From Algoriphagus aestuariicola (GTDB lineage Bacteria > Bacteroidota > Bacteroidia > Cytophagales > Cyclobacteriaceae), in NCBI RefSeq assembly GCF_017254835.1, contig NZ_JAFKCW010000002.1, forward strand, positions 728,592 through 792,591: DNA of 64,000 nt, in the 5' to 3' direction. The position numbers were made by a program, and so were the translations under genes. The notes under the pieces are model-generated. The model saw only the letters and a list, made by a program, of their open reading frames with translations, did no database searches and had not been told where the DNA came from. Below are positions 42,740-50,472 of the stretch, piece after piece. Within the stretch, counting starts at the first letter, position 1, and every line of letters begins with the position of its first letter.

Positions 42740-43498
42740 ATGCATTCAAAAACAGTATTGATCACCGGTGGAGCCAGTGGCATTGGCCTCGCAATGGTAA
42801 AGAAGTTTGCCGCTGAAGGCTGCCACGTCTACTTCATCGACACCAACCACACCGAAGCCACCAAAGTCCAAATCGAAGAACACGAAAAAGGATTCCCGGT
42901 AAAATTCCTCGAGGGAAGCATCACCGACTATGCCCAGCTTGAAAAACTCATCCAAAGCGTCCCGGGGAAGATCGACGTATTGATCAACAATGCGGGAATC
43001 TCCCATATCGGCAAAGTAGAAAATACGTCAGAGGAAGATTTCGAGCGCCTTTTCCAAGTCAATGTCAAAGGGATGTTCAATTGCATCAAAGCTTGTCTCC
43101 CCAAACTCAAAGAGGACGGAGGTGGCTCCATCCTCAACATGTGCTCCATCGCCGCGACTATCGGGATTCCAGACCGGTTTGCCTATAGCATGACCAAAGG
43201 GGCCGCACTATCCATGACCCTAAGCGTGGCAAGGGACTACGTACAGGACGGCATACGATGCAACTGCATCTCTCCTGGCCGCGTCCATACGCCTTTTGTC
43301 GACGGGTTTCTGGCAAAAAACTACCCCGGTCAGGAAAAGGAAATGTTTGCAAAACTGGCAGCTACCCAGCCCATAGGAAGAATGGGCACTCCTGAAGAGG
43401 TGGCCGAATTGGCCTTTTTCATCAGTTCCGATGCCGGCAGCTTCATCACTGGCGCCAATTTCAACATCGACGGCGGCTTCATGGGGCTGAAAATGTAG
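42740..43498 (+). CDS. SDR oxidoreductase, probable 2-keto-3-deoxy-L-fuconate dehydrogenase
   Basis: 252 residues. Classical short-chain dehydrogenase: cofactor motif TGGASGIG (residues 10-17), NNAG (about 85), catalytic Ser, Tyr and Lys (SIAATIGIPDRFAYSMTKG) and the C-terminal INIDGG-like end. The acidic residue after beta-2 (FIDTN) favours NAD. It is the first gene of the cluster holding the FAH hydrolase, lactonase, a second SDR, FucP and mutarotase. In the non-phosphorylating L-fucose pathway one SDR oxidises fucose and another oxidises 2-keto-3-deoxyfuconate; the other SDR fits the first role better, leaving this one the second. The assignment is by context. Confidence 0.85.
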   Translation: MHSKTVLITGGASGIGLAMVKKFAAEGCHVYFIDTNHTEATKVQIEEHEKGFPVKFLEGSITDYAQLEKLIQSVPGKIDVLINNAGISHIGKVENTSEEDFERLFQVNVKGMFNCIKACLPKLKEDGGGSILNMCSIAATIGIPDRFAYSMTKGAALSMTLSVARDYVQDGIRCNCISPGRVHTPFVDGFLAKNYPGQEKEMFAKLAATQPIGRMGTPEEVAELAFFISSDAGSFITGANFNIDGGFMGLKM

Positions 43499-43602
43499 AC
43501 TTAGGATTGTAAAATTGAAACGTTTATAAATTGTCAAATTAGTCCAGAGAAATCAATCTCGATAGTTGAAATGCTTTTGCTTCAACATACTAGATTCCAA
43601 TC

Positions 43603-43637
43603 TCTTGACTCTTGATACTCATTACTAAATACTAGAA
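43603..43637. repeat. Heptad repeat tract (5 units)
   Basis: Units of seven bases starting tcttgac, tcttgat and drifting to actaaat and actagaa, ending 6 bases before the ATG of the FAH hydrolase gene. Confidence 0.55.
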
Positions 43638-43643
43638 CTAAAC

Positions 43644-44507
43644 ATGAAACTCATACGATTTGGTGAAGCCGGAAAAGAAAAGCCGGGAATCCAGGATAAA
43701 GACGGAAAATACCTGGACTGTTCCACTTTTGGAGAAGATTGGAATGAAACCTTTTTGGGTTCGGACGGCTTGAGACGTCTGGAAGCTTGGTTGGACGCTA
43801 ATCAGGCCAGCCTTCCTGAAATACCCCAAGATGCCAGAATCGGCTCTCCCATCGCCCGCCCTTCCAAAATCATCTGCGTGGGTCTCAACTATCGCATGCA
43901 TGCCGCTGAATCCGGCATGGCTGTACCGGAGGTTCCCATCATTTTCATGAAGGCGACTTCTTCTCTCTGCGGCCCTTTTGACCCTATCTATATTCCAAAA
44001 AATTCCGCACAAACCGACTGGGAGGTAGAGCTCGCCGTAGTCATCGGCAAACGCGCCAAGTACGTCACCAAGGAAAATGCCTTGGACTATGTCGCCGGCT
44101 ACTGTCTGCACAACGACGTAAGCGAGAGGGATTTCCAGCTTCGCCACGGAGGCCAGTGGGTAAAAGGCAAAAGCGCGGACCATTTTGCTCCGCTAGGCCC
44201 ATTTCTGGCTACCCCCGATGAAATATCGGATCCCCATAAGCTTAGACTATGGCTCAAGCTAAACGGCAAGATGCTTCAGGACAGCAACACCTCGGATTTG
44301 ATCTTCGACATTCCTACCATCATCGCACACATCAGCCAGTACATGACTTTGCTACCGGGAGATGTAATCTCTACGGGAACACCAGCAGGAGTCGGCATGG
44401 GGCTAAAGCCTGAACCGACATACCTTGCCCCCGGTGATATCGTGGAGCTTGGCATCGACGGCCTCGGTGTGTCCCGCCAGGTCGCAATGAATGATCCCGA
44501 GGCATGA
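43644..44507 (+). CDS. FAH-family hydrolase, probable 2,4-diketo-3-deoxy-L-fuconate hydrolase
   Basis: 287 residues. Fumarylacetoacetate-hydrolase fold with KIICVGLNYRMHAAESG (about 73-89), metal ligands in DWEVELAVVIGKRAKYV (about 121-137) and GYCLHNDVSERDFQ, and LLPGDVISTGTPAGVGMG (about 241-258). It would split 2,4-diketo-3-deoxy-L-fuconate into pyruvate and lactate, the last step of the oxidative L-fucose route. The reading is from gene context; the fold alone also fits other diketo acids. It overlaps the lactonase gene by 4 bases (ATGA). Confidence 0.88.
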   Translation: MKLIRFGEAGKEKPGIQDKDGKYLDCSTFGEDWNETFLGSDGLRRLEAWLDANQASLPEIPQDARIGSPIARPSKIICVGLNYRMHAAESGMAVPEVPIIFMKATSSLCGPFDPIYIPKNSAQTDWEVELAVVIGKRAKYVTKENALDYVAGYCLHNDVSERDFQLRHGGQWVKGKSADHFAPLGPFLATPDEISDPHKLRLWLKLNGKMLQDSNTSDLIFDIPTIIAHISQYMTLLPGDVISTGTPAGVGMGLKPEPTYLAPGDIVELGIDGLGVSRQVAMNDPEA

Positions 44508-45328
44508 GACTGGACTCCCATCAGCACTTTTGGGAATACGACCCCAAGCGCCAGGATTGGATCAGTCCCGAGATGAGTCGGATCCGCCGGAATTTCCTTC
44601 CAGCGGATCTATTTCCATTGCTGCAAGATGCCAAGCTTGATGGATGCATAGCCGTTCAGGCAGAGGAAAGCATCCGAGAGACCGACTTCCTGCTCGATTT
44701 GGCAAGCCAAAACGAGTGGATAAAGGGAGTGGTCGGTTGGGCTGACTTGAAAAGTGAGCAGCTCGACGAGGTCCTAGACCAATATGCTGATTCTTCCAGA
44801 CTCGTAGGATTCAGAGAGGTTCTCCAAGCTAGAGATCCACGGTACATGCTACAGGAGGAATTTGTCCGGGGCGTACAAAAAATCGGAAAGCGTGGCTACA
44901 GCTATGACATCCTCATTTTCCCAAACCATCTAAGCGCCACTCTTGAACTGGTAAAAAAATGCCCCGATCAGCGCTTCGTCATCGATCATCTGGCCAAACC
45001 CTATATCAAAGACGGAGAATGGAAAGAATGGAAAAAAGGCATGGCACCTTTGGCCGAGCGAGAGCTAGTGCACTGCAAAGTCTCCGGGATGATTACCGAG
45101 GCAAATTGGCAAAACTGGACTCCCGCGCAGCTTTTCCCATACTTGGAAATCGCGCTTGAGCTCTTCGGGCCTGATCGCCTGATGTACGGCAGCGATTGGC
45201 CAGTATGCCTGGTGGCTGGGGAATACGAGCATTATTGGCAAGTCATCGAGGACTTTACCGCGTCGCTTTCCCCCTCGGAAAAAACCAAAATCCTCGGAGA
45301 AACTGCTGCTGGGTTTTACAGGATTTGA
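44504..45328 (+). CDS. Amidohydrolase, probable L-fuconolactonase
   Basis: 274 residues. Amidohydrolase_2 TIM barrel with the N-terminal HxH (RLDSHQHFWEY), VIDHLAKP (about 160-167), HCKVSG and the final metal Asp in YGSDWPV (about 227-233). Proteins of this type next to a fucose dehydrogenase hydrolyse L-fucono-1,5-lactone to L-fuconate. Its start overlaps the FAH gene by 4 bases, so they are translated together. Chemistry is inferred from context. Confidence 0.88.
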   Translation: MRLDSHQHFWEYDPKRQDWISPEMSRIRRNFLPADLFPLLQDAKLDGCIAVQAEESIRETDFLLDLASQNEWIKGVVGWADLKSEQLDEVLDQYADSSRLVGFREVLQARDPRYMLQEEFVRGVQKIGKRGYSYDILIFPNHLSATLELVKKCPDQRFVIDHLAKPYIKDGEWKEWKKGMAPLAERELVHCKVSGMITEANWQNWTPAQLFPYLEIALELFGPDRLMYGSDWPVCLVAGEYEHYWQVIEDFTASLSPSEKTKILGETAAGFYRI

Positions 45329-45418
45329 TGAGAAAAGAAATTAAACGGGCTCTAGCTGCGGCATTGGTTTGGGCTCCGCTAAAGCTTCCAGCTGCAAATT
45401 GAGACAGGAAACTGAAAA

Positions 45419-46195
45419 ATGACAATGAACCTTAACCTAAATAACAAAGTATTCATCATCTCCGGTGGAGCAAAGGGAATCGGCGGGGCAATTTCCCGTG
45501 GATTGGTCGAGGAGGGAGCCATCCCTGTAATGGTGGACCCTTCGGATAAAGAAGCCTCCGAAATCATCGACCTCGCCAAAGGCAAAGCACTTCAAATCCC
45601 CATCCGTCTTTTTTCCGCCGAACAGGCCAAAGAGGTGATAGAACTCACCCTCAAGACTTTTGGGAGGATCGATGGGATAGTCAACAATGCGGGTGCTAAC
45701 GACGGCGTTGGATTGGAGCATGGCAACCCGGATGCATACGCCAATTCCGTGGCGAAAAACTTGTTTCACTACTACTACTTGGCCCACTATGCACTTCCAC
45801 AGCTGAAGGAGCACCAAGGCGCCATCGTAAATATCTCCTCCAAAACCGCCGTGACTGGCCAAGGGAGCACTTCCGGCTACATTTCCGCAAAAGGTGCCCA
45901 ACTAGCTCTGACGAGGGAATGGGCCGTTGAGCTCCTTCCCTATCAGATCCGTGTCAATGCTATTTTGCCTGCAGAAGTATACACCCCCATGTATGCCAGC
46001 TGGATTCAGTCTTTTCCCAACCCGGAGGAAAAACTCCAGGAGATCAGCAATAGGATTCCCTTGGGCAAGCGCATGACTACCCCTGAGGAAATCGCCTCCA
46101 TGGCCATTTTTCTCCTTTCCGAAAAAGCCTCCCATATCACCGGACAGCATCTCTATGTGGACGGTGGCTATACCCATCTTGACCGCTCCCTATGA
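45419..46195 (+). CDS. SDR oxidoreductase, probable L-fucose dehydrogenase
   Basis: 258 residues. Cofactor motif SGGAKGIGG (about 15-23), NNAG, catalytic region SSKTAVTGQGSTSGYISAKGAQLALTREWAVELLPYQIRVNAILPAEVYTPMY and the C-terminus TGQHLYVDGGYTHLDRSL. This block with GQGSTSGY and the VDGGYTHLDR end is what I recall for bacterial L-fucose dehydrogenases, which make L-fuconolactone with NAD(P). The ATG at 45419 and the one two codons later are equally good. The fucP start overlaps its stop by 4 bases. Confidence 0.88.
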   Translation: MTMNLNLNNKVFIISGGAKGIGGAISRGLVEEGAIPVMVDPSDKEASEIIDLAKGKALQIPIRLFSAEQAKEVIELTLKTFGRIDGIVNNAGANDGVGLEHGNPDAYANSVAKNLFHYYYLAHYALPQLKEHQGAIVNISSKTAVTGQGSTSGYISAKGAQLALTREWAVELLPYQIRVNAILPAEVYTPMYASWIQSFPNPEEKLQEISNRIPLGKRMTTPEEIASMAIFLLSEKASHITGQHLYVDGGYTHLDRSL

Positions 46196-47505
46196 CCCAA
46201 AAACCAGCCCTCGTCCCAAAAAACCTAGTTCTTCCCTTCATCCTCATCACCTCGCTATTTGCCCTATGGGGCTTTGCCAACGACATCACCAATCCCATGG
46301 TGGCGGCATTCAAGCGAGTACTGGAGCTTAACAACACCCAAGCCTCCTGGGTGCAGCTAGCCTTTTACGGTGGCTATTTCACCATGGCTTTGCCTGCTGC
46401 GTTTTTTATCAAAAAGTACTCCTACAAGACGGGCGTATTGCTAGGCCTTGGGCTTTACGCCCTGGGAGCCTGCCTTTTCTACCCGGCTGCGGCATGGGAA
46501 AGCTATGGGTTTTTCTTGGCTGCACTTTATATCCTGACTTTTGGACTTGCCTTTTTGGAAACAACTGCCAATCCCTACATCCTATCCATGGGACCGGAGG
46601 CTACAGCCACCCAGCGTCTGAATTTGGCGCAAGCTTTTAATCCGATGGGTGCCCTGGCTGGTCTTTTCGTGGCCAAAACCTTTATCCTCAATGCGCTGCA
46701 ATCCAACAATACCGATGAGAACGGCAACCTGATTTTCGACAGTCTCGATGCCACCGCCAAGGCAGCAATTAAGACCAATGACCTAATGGTGATCCGGAAT
46801 CCTTACGTGATGCTGGGGCTGGTCGTGCTGGTCATTTTTGTGATCATCGCGATGATGAAAATGCCGGAAAATGCAGATTCCTCCGGCAAAGTGGATTTTG
46901 CACCAACCATGAATCGACTACTGAAAAACAGGAACTTCGTCGAGGGAACTTTCGCCCAAATGTTCTACGTAGGCGCCCAAATCATGGTCTGGACCTACAT
47001 ATACCAATATGCCGAGTCCATCGGCATCAATACTTACAATGCCGTCAATTATGCTTATGCATCCTTGGGAGTGTTTTTGGTTGGACGATGGGTCTGTACC
47101 TTCCTCCTGCGCGTGATGCCTCCGTCAAAGCTTCTGGCTGGATTTGCTTTGTTGGCGATGGCCTTTACGCTTGGAACCATCTTCTTGGAGGGAATGGCAG
47201 GGCTGTATTCCTTGGTGGGAATCAGCTTTGCGATGTCGCTGATGTTTCCGACTATCTATGGCATTGCCCTCGACGGCTTGGGGGAAGATTCCAAATTTGC
47301 GGCTGCTTTTCTCGTGATGGCCATCGTAGGAGGGGCTATCATGCCGACTTTGCAAGGAATGATCCTGGACTTGGGCGGAGCGGGATACACCGACACCCTA
47401 GTCTTGGGAGTGCCCGAAGTCAATTTCTCCTTCTTTCTTCCCATGACATGCTTCCTGATGGTGTTTTTGTTTGCTGTGAGGGTGAAGAGAATTGGGCAAT
47501 TTTAA
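46192..47505 (+). CDS. fucP: L-fucose:H+ symporter
   Basis: 437 residues, 12 membrane helices, MFS of the FucP family. Family blocks: SLFALWGFANDITNPMVAAFKRVLELNNTQASWVQLAFYGGYF (about 20-62), FLETTANPYILSMGPEATATQRLNLAQAFNPMGALAG (about 120-156) and SLMFPTIYGIALDGLGEDSKFAAAFLVMAIVGGAIMP. The conserved Asp and Glu in the first and fourth helices are present. It brings L-fucose (and related 6-deoxy sugars) across the inner membrane. Overlapping the dehydrogenase gene, it is the uptake step of this operon. Confidence 0.95.
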   Translation: MTQKPALVPKNLVLPFILITSLFALWGFANDITNPMVAAFKRVLELNNTQASWVQLAFYGGYFTMALPAAFFIKKYSYKTGVLLGLGLYALGACLFYPAAAWESYGFFLAALYILTFGLAFLETTANPYILSMGPEATATQRLNLAQAFNPMGALAGLFVAKTFILNALQSNNTDENGNLIFDSLDATAKAAIKTNDLMVIRNPYVMLGLVVLVIFVIIAMMKMPENADSSGKVDFAPTMNRLLKNRNFVEGTFAQMFYVGAQIMVWTYIYQYAESIGINTYNAVNYAYASLGVFLVGRWVCTFLLRVMPPSKLLAGFALLAMAFTLGTIFLEGMAGLYSLVGISFAMSLMFPTIYGIALDGLGEDSKFAAAFLVMAIVGGAIMPTLQGMILDLGGAGYTDTLVLGVPEVNFSFFLPMTCFLMVFLFAVRVKRIGQF

Positions 47506-47522
47506 GTTTGAAAGATATAGAA

Positions 47523-47668
47523 ATGTCGGATGTCCGATGACTGTTGTCGGATGTTGGAGATTCAATATTCGGTTTTCGATGTTTGGCCCTAATTCAATTG
47601 GTTTTGCTAGAGAAAGACAAAAGTTGTCTCCTGGAGCATCGTAAATCAAAAAACTTAAATCGTAAATC
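47523..47668. repeat. Two heptad repeat tracts
   Basis: 47523-47585 holds nine units around the consensus atgtcgg (the later ones drift to atattcg and atgtttg). 47641-47668 holds four units around gtaaatc. The 55 bases between them show no clear period. The second tract ends 3 bases before the mutarotase ATG. Confidence 0.65.
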
Positions 47669-47671
47669 AAT

Positions 47672-48010
47672 ATGCAGACTTTCCTTCTGATCTGTGATCT
47701 CAAAGATGAACCCGAGGCGATCCAAGCCTACGTGGACTGCCACAAATCCGTTTCTCCCGATATTCTCGAAAGCATCCGGGTGGCGGGGATTGTGGAGATG
47801 AGTATCTATCGCTGGAGAAACAGACTGTCCATGATACTGGTTGCCGACAATGATTTTAGTTTTGAGAAAAAAGCAAAGCTGGACGACGCCAATCCAAAAG
47901 TGCAGGAATGGGAAGCCTTTCTCGGGCAGTATCAGACCAACCTTCCCGGTACGCCGGCAAATTGGAGATGGGCGATCACCGAGAAGATCTTCGAGTTTTC
48001 CGCTGGCTAA
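47672..48010 (+). CDS. L-rhamnose mutarotase family protein, probable L-fucose mutarotase
   Basis: 112 residues, a small ferredoxin-like alpha/beta-barrel. The family pattern is seen in YVDCHKSVSPDILESIRVAGIVEMSIYRWRNRLSMILVADNDF and in the late NPKVQEWEAFLGQYQ. RhaM-type enzymes interconvert alpha and beta anomers of L-rhamnose; close relatives in fucose loci act on L-fucose. Here it would supply the anomer used by the dehydrogenase. It follows fucP by 166 bases filled with heptad repeats. Confidence 0.85.
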   Translation: MQTFLLICDLKDEPEAIQAYVDCHKSVSPDILESIRVAGIVEMSIYRWRNRLSMILVADNDFSFEKKAKLDDANPKVQEWEAFLGQYQTNLPGTPANWRWAITEKIFEFSAG

Positions 48011-48036
48011 ACCTTCAATTTCTACCTGAGCATCCC

Positions 48037-48948
48037 ATGAAAAAACCCATCCTAACCCTGATTTTTGCACTGATGACCGCTTTCGCTCACGCCCAAGTCC
48101 AAACTCTTCCGCTGTGGGAGGGCACCCCTCCGCTTCAGACTTCGATGGATCTACAGGAAGAAGTCAGACAGGAGGGCATCATCCGCATAGCCAATGTGCA
48201 GATTCCCACGATTGAGGTCTATCTCCCTGCCAAGCAGATTGCTACTGGGCAGGCGGTGGTGATATTTCCCGGTGGCGGCTACGGCATTTTGGCCTATGAT
48301 TGGGAAGGAACTGACTTTGCCAAGTGGCTCAATTCCCAGGGAATCGCGGGTATCGTCGTTAAATACCGGCTACCCCTCTCCAAGTCCCTCACCGATCCCA
48401 AGGAAGTACCCCTCCTGGACGCACAGCGAGCCATCCGCCTCGTCCGACAAAATGCAGCCGCCTGGAACATCGACCCGGCCAAGGTCGGCGTCATGGGCTT
48501 CTCCGCGGGAGGGCACCTAGCCTCCACCTTGAGCACCCAATACAACCATGAAGTAGAGCGTCCAAAAGACGCAGTCGATGCACTTTCTGCACGTCCGGAC
48601 TTTTCTATTTTGGCTTATCCCGTGATTTCCTTCCGCGACGCGGCAGTACACTCGGGTTCAAGGAAAAATCTGGTCGGAGAAAATGCCAGCCAAGACCTGA
48701 TAGACCGATTCTCGGGTGAGCTGAATGTCAATGCAGAGACTCCTCCTACATTTCTGGTTCATGCCCAGGATGACAAAGGCGTTCCGATCGAAAACTCTTT
48801 GCTGTACTACACTGCCTTGCATAAGAACGGTGTCAAAGCTTCCCTGCACATTTATCCAAGCGGCGGACACGGCTTTGCCTTTGGACTGGGAAAGGGTTCT
48901 GTTGAAACCTGGAGAGACGTGCTTTTGGCTTGGATGAAAGAGCTATAA
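48037..48948 (+). CDS. Exported alpha/beta hydrolase (BD-FAE-like carbohydrate esterase)
   Basis: 303 residues from ATG 48037; the frame is open into the mutarotase gene, but that extension would precede a good signal peptide (LTLIFALMTAFAHAQ). Oxyanion block VVIFPGGGYGILAYDWEG (about 71-88), nucleophile elbow GFSAGGHLASTL (about 154-165), acid in FLVHAQDDKGVPIENS and His in PSGGHGFAFG. The closest family I recall is the acetyl-xylan/BD-FAE type esterase. Exported deacetylation of a fucose-containing polysaccharide would suit the location, but the substrate is unproven. Confidence 0.88.
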   Translation: MKKPILTLIFALMTAFAHAQVQTLPLWEGTPPLQTSMDLQEEVRQEGIIRIANVQIPTIEVYLPAKQIATGQAVVIFPGGGYGILAYDWEGTDFAKWLNSQGIAGIVVKYRLPLSKSLTDPKEVPLLDAQRAIRLVRQNAAAWNIDPAKVGVMGFSAGGHLASTLSTQYNHEVERPKDAVDALSARPDFSILAYPVISFRDAAVHSGSRKNLVGENASQDLIDRFSGELNVNAETPPTFLVHAQDDKGVPIENSLLYYTALHKNGVKASLHIYPSGGHGFAFGLGKGSVETWRDVLLAWMKEL

Positions 48949-48973
48949 ACATCCTGTTGTTGGATCTCGGCTA

Positions 48974-49022
48974 TTGCTTCTTGGTTCAAGTTTATTGATA
49001 CTTGATACTTGGTATCTGATAC
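48974..49022. repeat. Heptad repeat tract (7 units)
   Basis: Seven units around the consensus ttgatac (earlier ones ttgcttc and ttggttc), ending 10 bases before the HAD gene start. Confidence 0.6.
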
Positions 49023-49032
49023 TCTAAAAAAA

Positions 49033-49728
49033 ATGCCCCTCAAAGTAATCGCCTTCGACGCTGACGATACCCTCTGGGTAAATGAGCCTTTTTTCCGGGA
49101 GGCCGAGGAAAAGTTTGCAGGCCTGCTGGAGGATTTCATGCCCGAGCATGCAATCATGAAGGAACTCTACCGCACCGAGATTGAAAATCTCGGACTATAC
49201 GGCTATGGCATCAAGGGCTTCATGCTCTCCATGATTGAGACCGCCATGCGGATATCCGACCACAAGGCGCCCCTTGCTTTGGTGGAAAAAGTAATCAGCA
49301 TCGGAAGGGAAATGCTGGAAAAACCCGTGGAACTGCTTCCCGGAGTCGAAGAAGTGCTCCAAAGTCTAAACGGCGACTACCGCATGGTATTGGCTACAAA
49401 AGGAGACCTGCTGGATCAGGAAAGAAAGCTGAAAAAATCCGGATTGGAAAAATACTTTCACCACATCGAGATCATGAGCGAAAAACGGACGTCCGATTTC
49501 GAGAAGCTCATCCGTCATCTGGATGTACAGCCCTCGGAATTTTTGATGATGGGGAACAGTCTGAAATCCGACATCCTGCCGGTACTCGAACTCGGTGGAC
49601 ATGCGATCCATATTCCTTTCCACATCACGTGGGTTCACGAGCAAATCGAGCATGAGGTGGAGCACGAGCGCTTTGCCAAAGTCACCTGTATCTCAGATGC
49701 TGCGGAACTCATCAGAACGATGGACTGA
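49033..49728 (+). CDS. HAD-superfamily hydrolase
   Basis: 231 residues from ATG 49033; an in-frame TTG eight codons upstream lies in the repeat tract. Motif I FDADDTLW (Asp nucleophile and acid), motif II Thr in LATKGD, Lys in the region AEKRTSDFEKL and motif IV MGNSLKSDI. The helical cap between motifs I and II makes it a C1-type cap phosphatase, probably acting on a small phosphorylated metabolite. It is followed after 1 base by the ankyrin gene. Link to fucose use is positional only. Confidence 0.92.
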   Translation: MPLKVIAFDADDTLWVNEPFFREAEEKFAGLLEDFMPEHAIMKELYRTEIENLGLYGYGIKGFMLSMIETAMRISDHKAPLALVEKVISIGREMLEKPVELLPGVEEVLQSLNGDYRMVLATKGDLLDQERKLKKSGLEKYFHHIEIMSEKRTSDFEKLIRHLDVQPSEFLMMGNSLKSDILPVLELGGHAIHIPFHITWVHEQIEHEVEHERFAKVTCISDAAELIRTMD

Positions 49729-49729
49729 C

Positions 49730-50464
49730 ATGGAAAAGATGGATCTCAATACGGCAGTTGAACTCCACGATATCGCGGGGATCAGGGCCTGTTTGGAATC
49801 TAAATCCTATAGTCAGGAAAACAACCAACCGCTCATCCATGTCCTAATCGGAGAATACACAAGAGGCCCACGATTTAAAGAGTGTGTAAAAATATTTCTG
49901 GAATGCAGCCATGGTCTGAACGACCCAATTCTAGAAGCTGTACTCCTTGACGACACCGACCTGCTCAAACAGGCCGTCTTGGAAAACCCGGAAGGTATTC
50001 ACCAAAAATACAGTCTGCCCTGCGCCTACACGCCATTTTTGGAGATTTCTCTTATGCACATTTGCGCGGAGTTCAACCTTTTTACCTGTGCGAAACTTCT
50101 GGTAGACTGGGGTCTCGACGTAAACGCGCCCGCCGGAACGGATGATTTTGGATTTGGCGGGCAAACCCCGATTTTTCATACGGTCAACCAAAACGGCAAC
50201 CAGTCAAAGGAAATGCTCGATTTCTGCTTGGATCATGGCGCCGATTTGGACATTACCGTCAAAGGATTGATTTGGGGCAAAGGCTATCCTTGGGAGACCT
50301 TGATTCCAGCAGTCAACCCCATTAGCTATGCGATGATGGGGCTTCTTCCGCAGATGCACCGCCGAGAGGAAGTCATCTCTGAGGTAGTCGCCCAACTGAT
50401 TCAGAAGCGATATGGGACCTATTTCGTCTCAGGTAATATCCCGAACAAATACCTGAAGGGCTGA
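49730..50464 (+). CDS. Ankyrin-repeat protein
   Basis: 244 residues from ATG 49730, one base after the HAD stop. Degenerate ankyrin repeats can be followed (DIAGIRACLESKSY, DDTDLLKQAVLENPEGI, FNLFTCAKLLVDWGLDVNAPAG, SKEMLDFCLDHGADLDI). No signal peptide or membrane helix; the protein is cytoplasmic and likely binds another protein. Coupling to the HAD gene suggests the two act together (inference). It ends 8 bases from the convergent FAD enzyme gene. Confidence 0.82.
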   Translation: MEKMDLNTAVELHDIAGIRACLESKSYSQENNQPLIHVLIGEYTRGPRFKECVKIFLECSHGLNDPILEAVLLDDTDLLKQAVLENPEGIHQKYSLPCAYTPFLEISLMHICAEFNLFTCAKLLVDWGLDVNAPAGTDDFGFGGQTPIFHTVNQNGNQSKEMLDFCLDHGADLDITVKGLIWGKGYPWETLIPAVNPISYAMMGLLPQMHRREEVISEVVAQLIQKRYGTYFVSGNIPNKYLKG

Positions 50465-50472
50465 GCTGAGCC

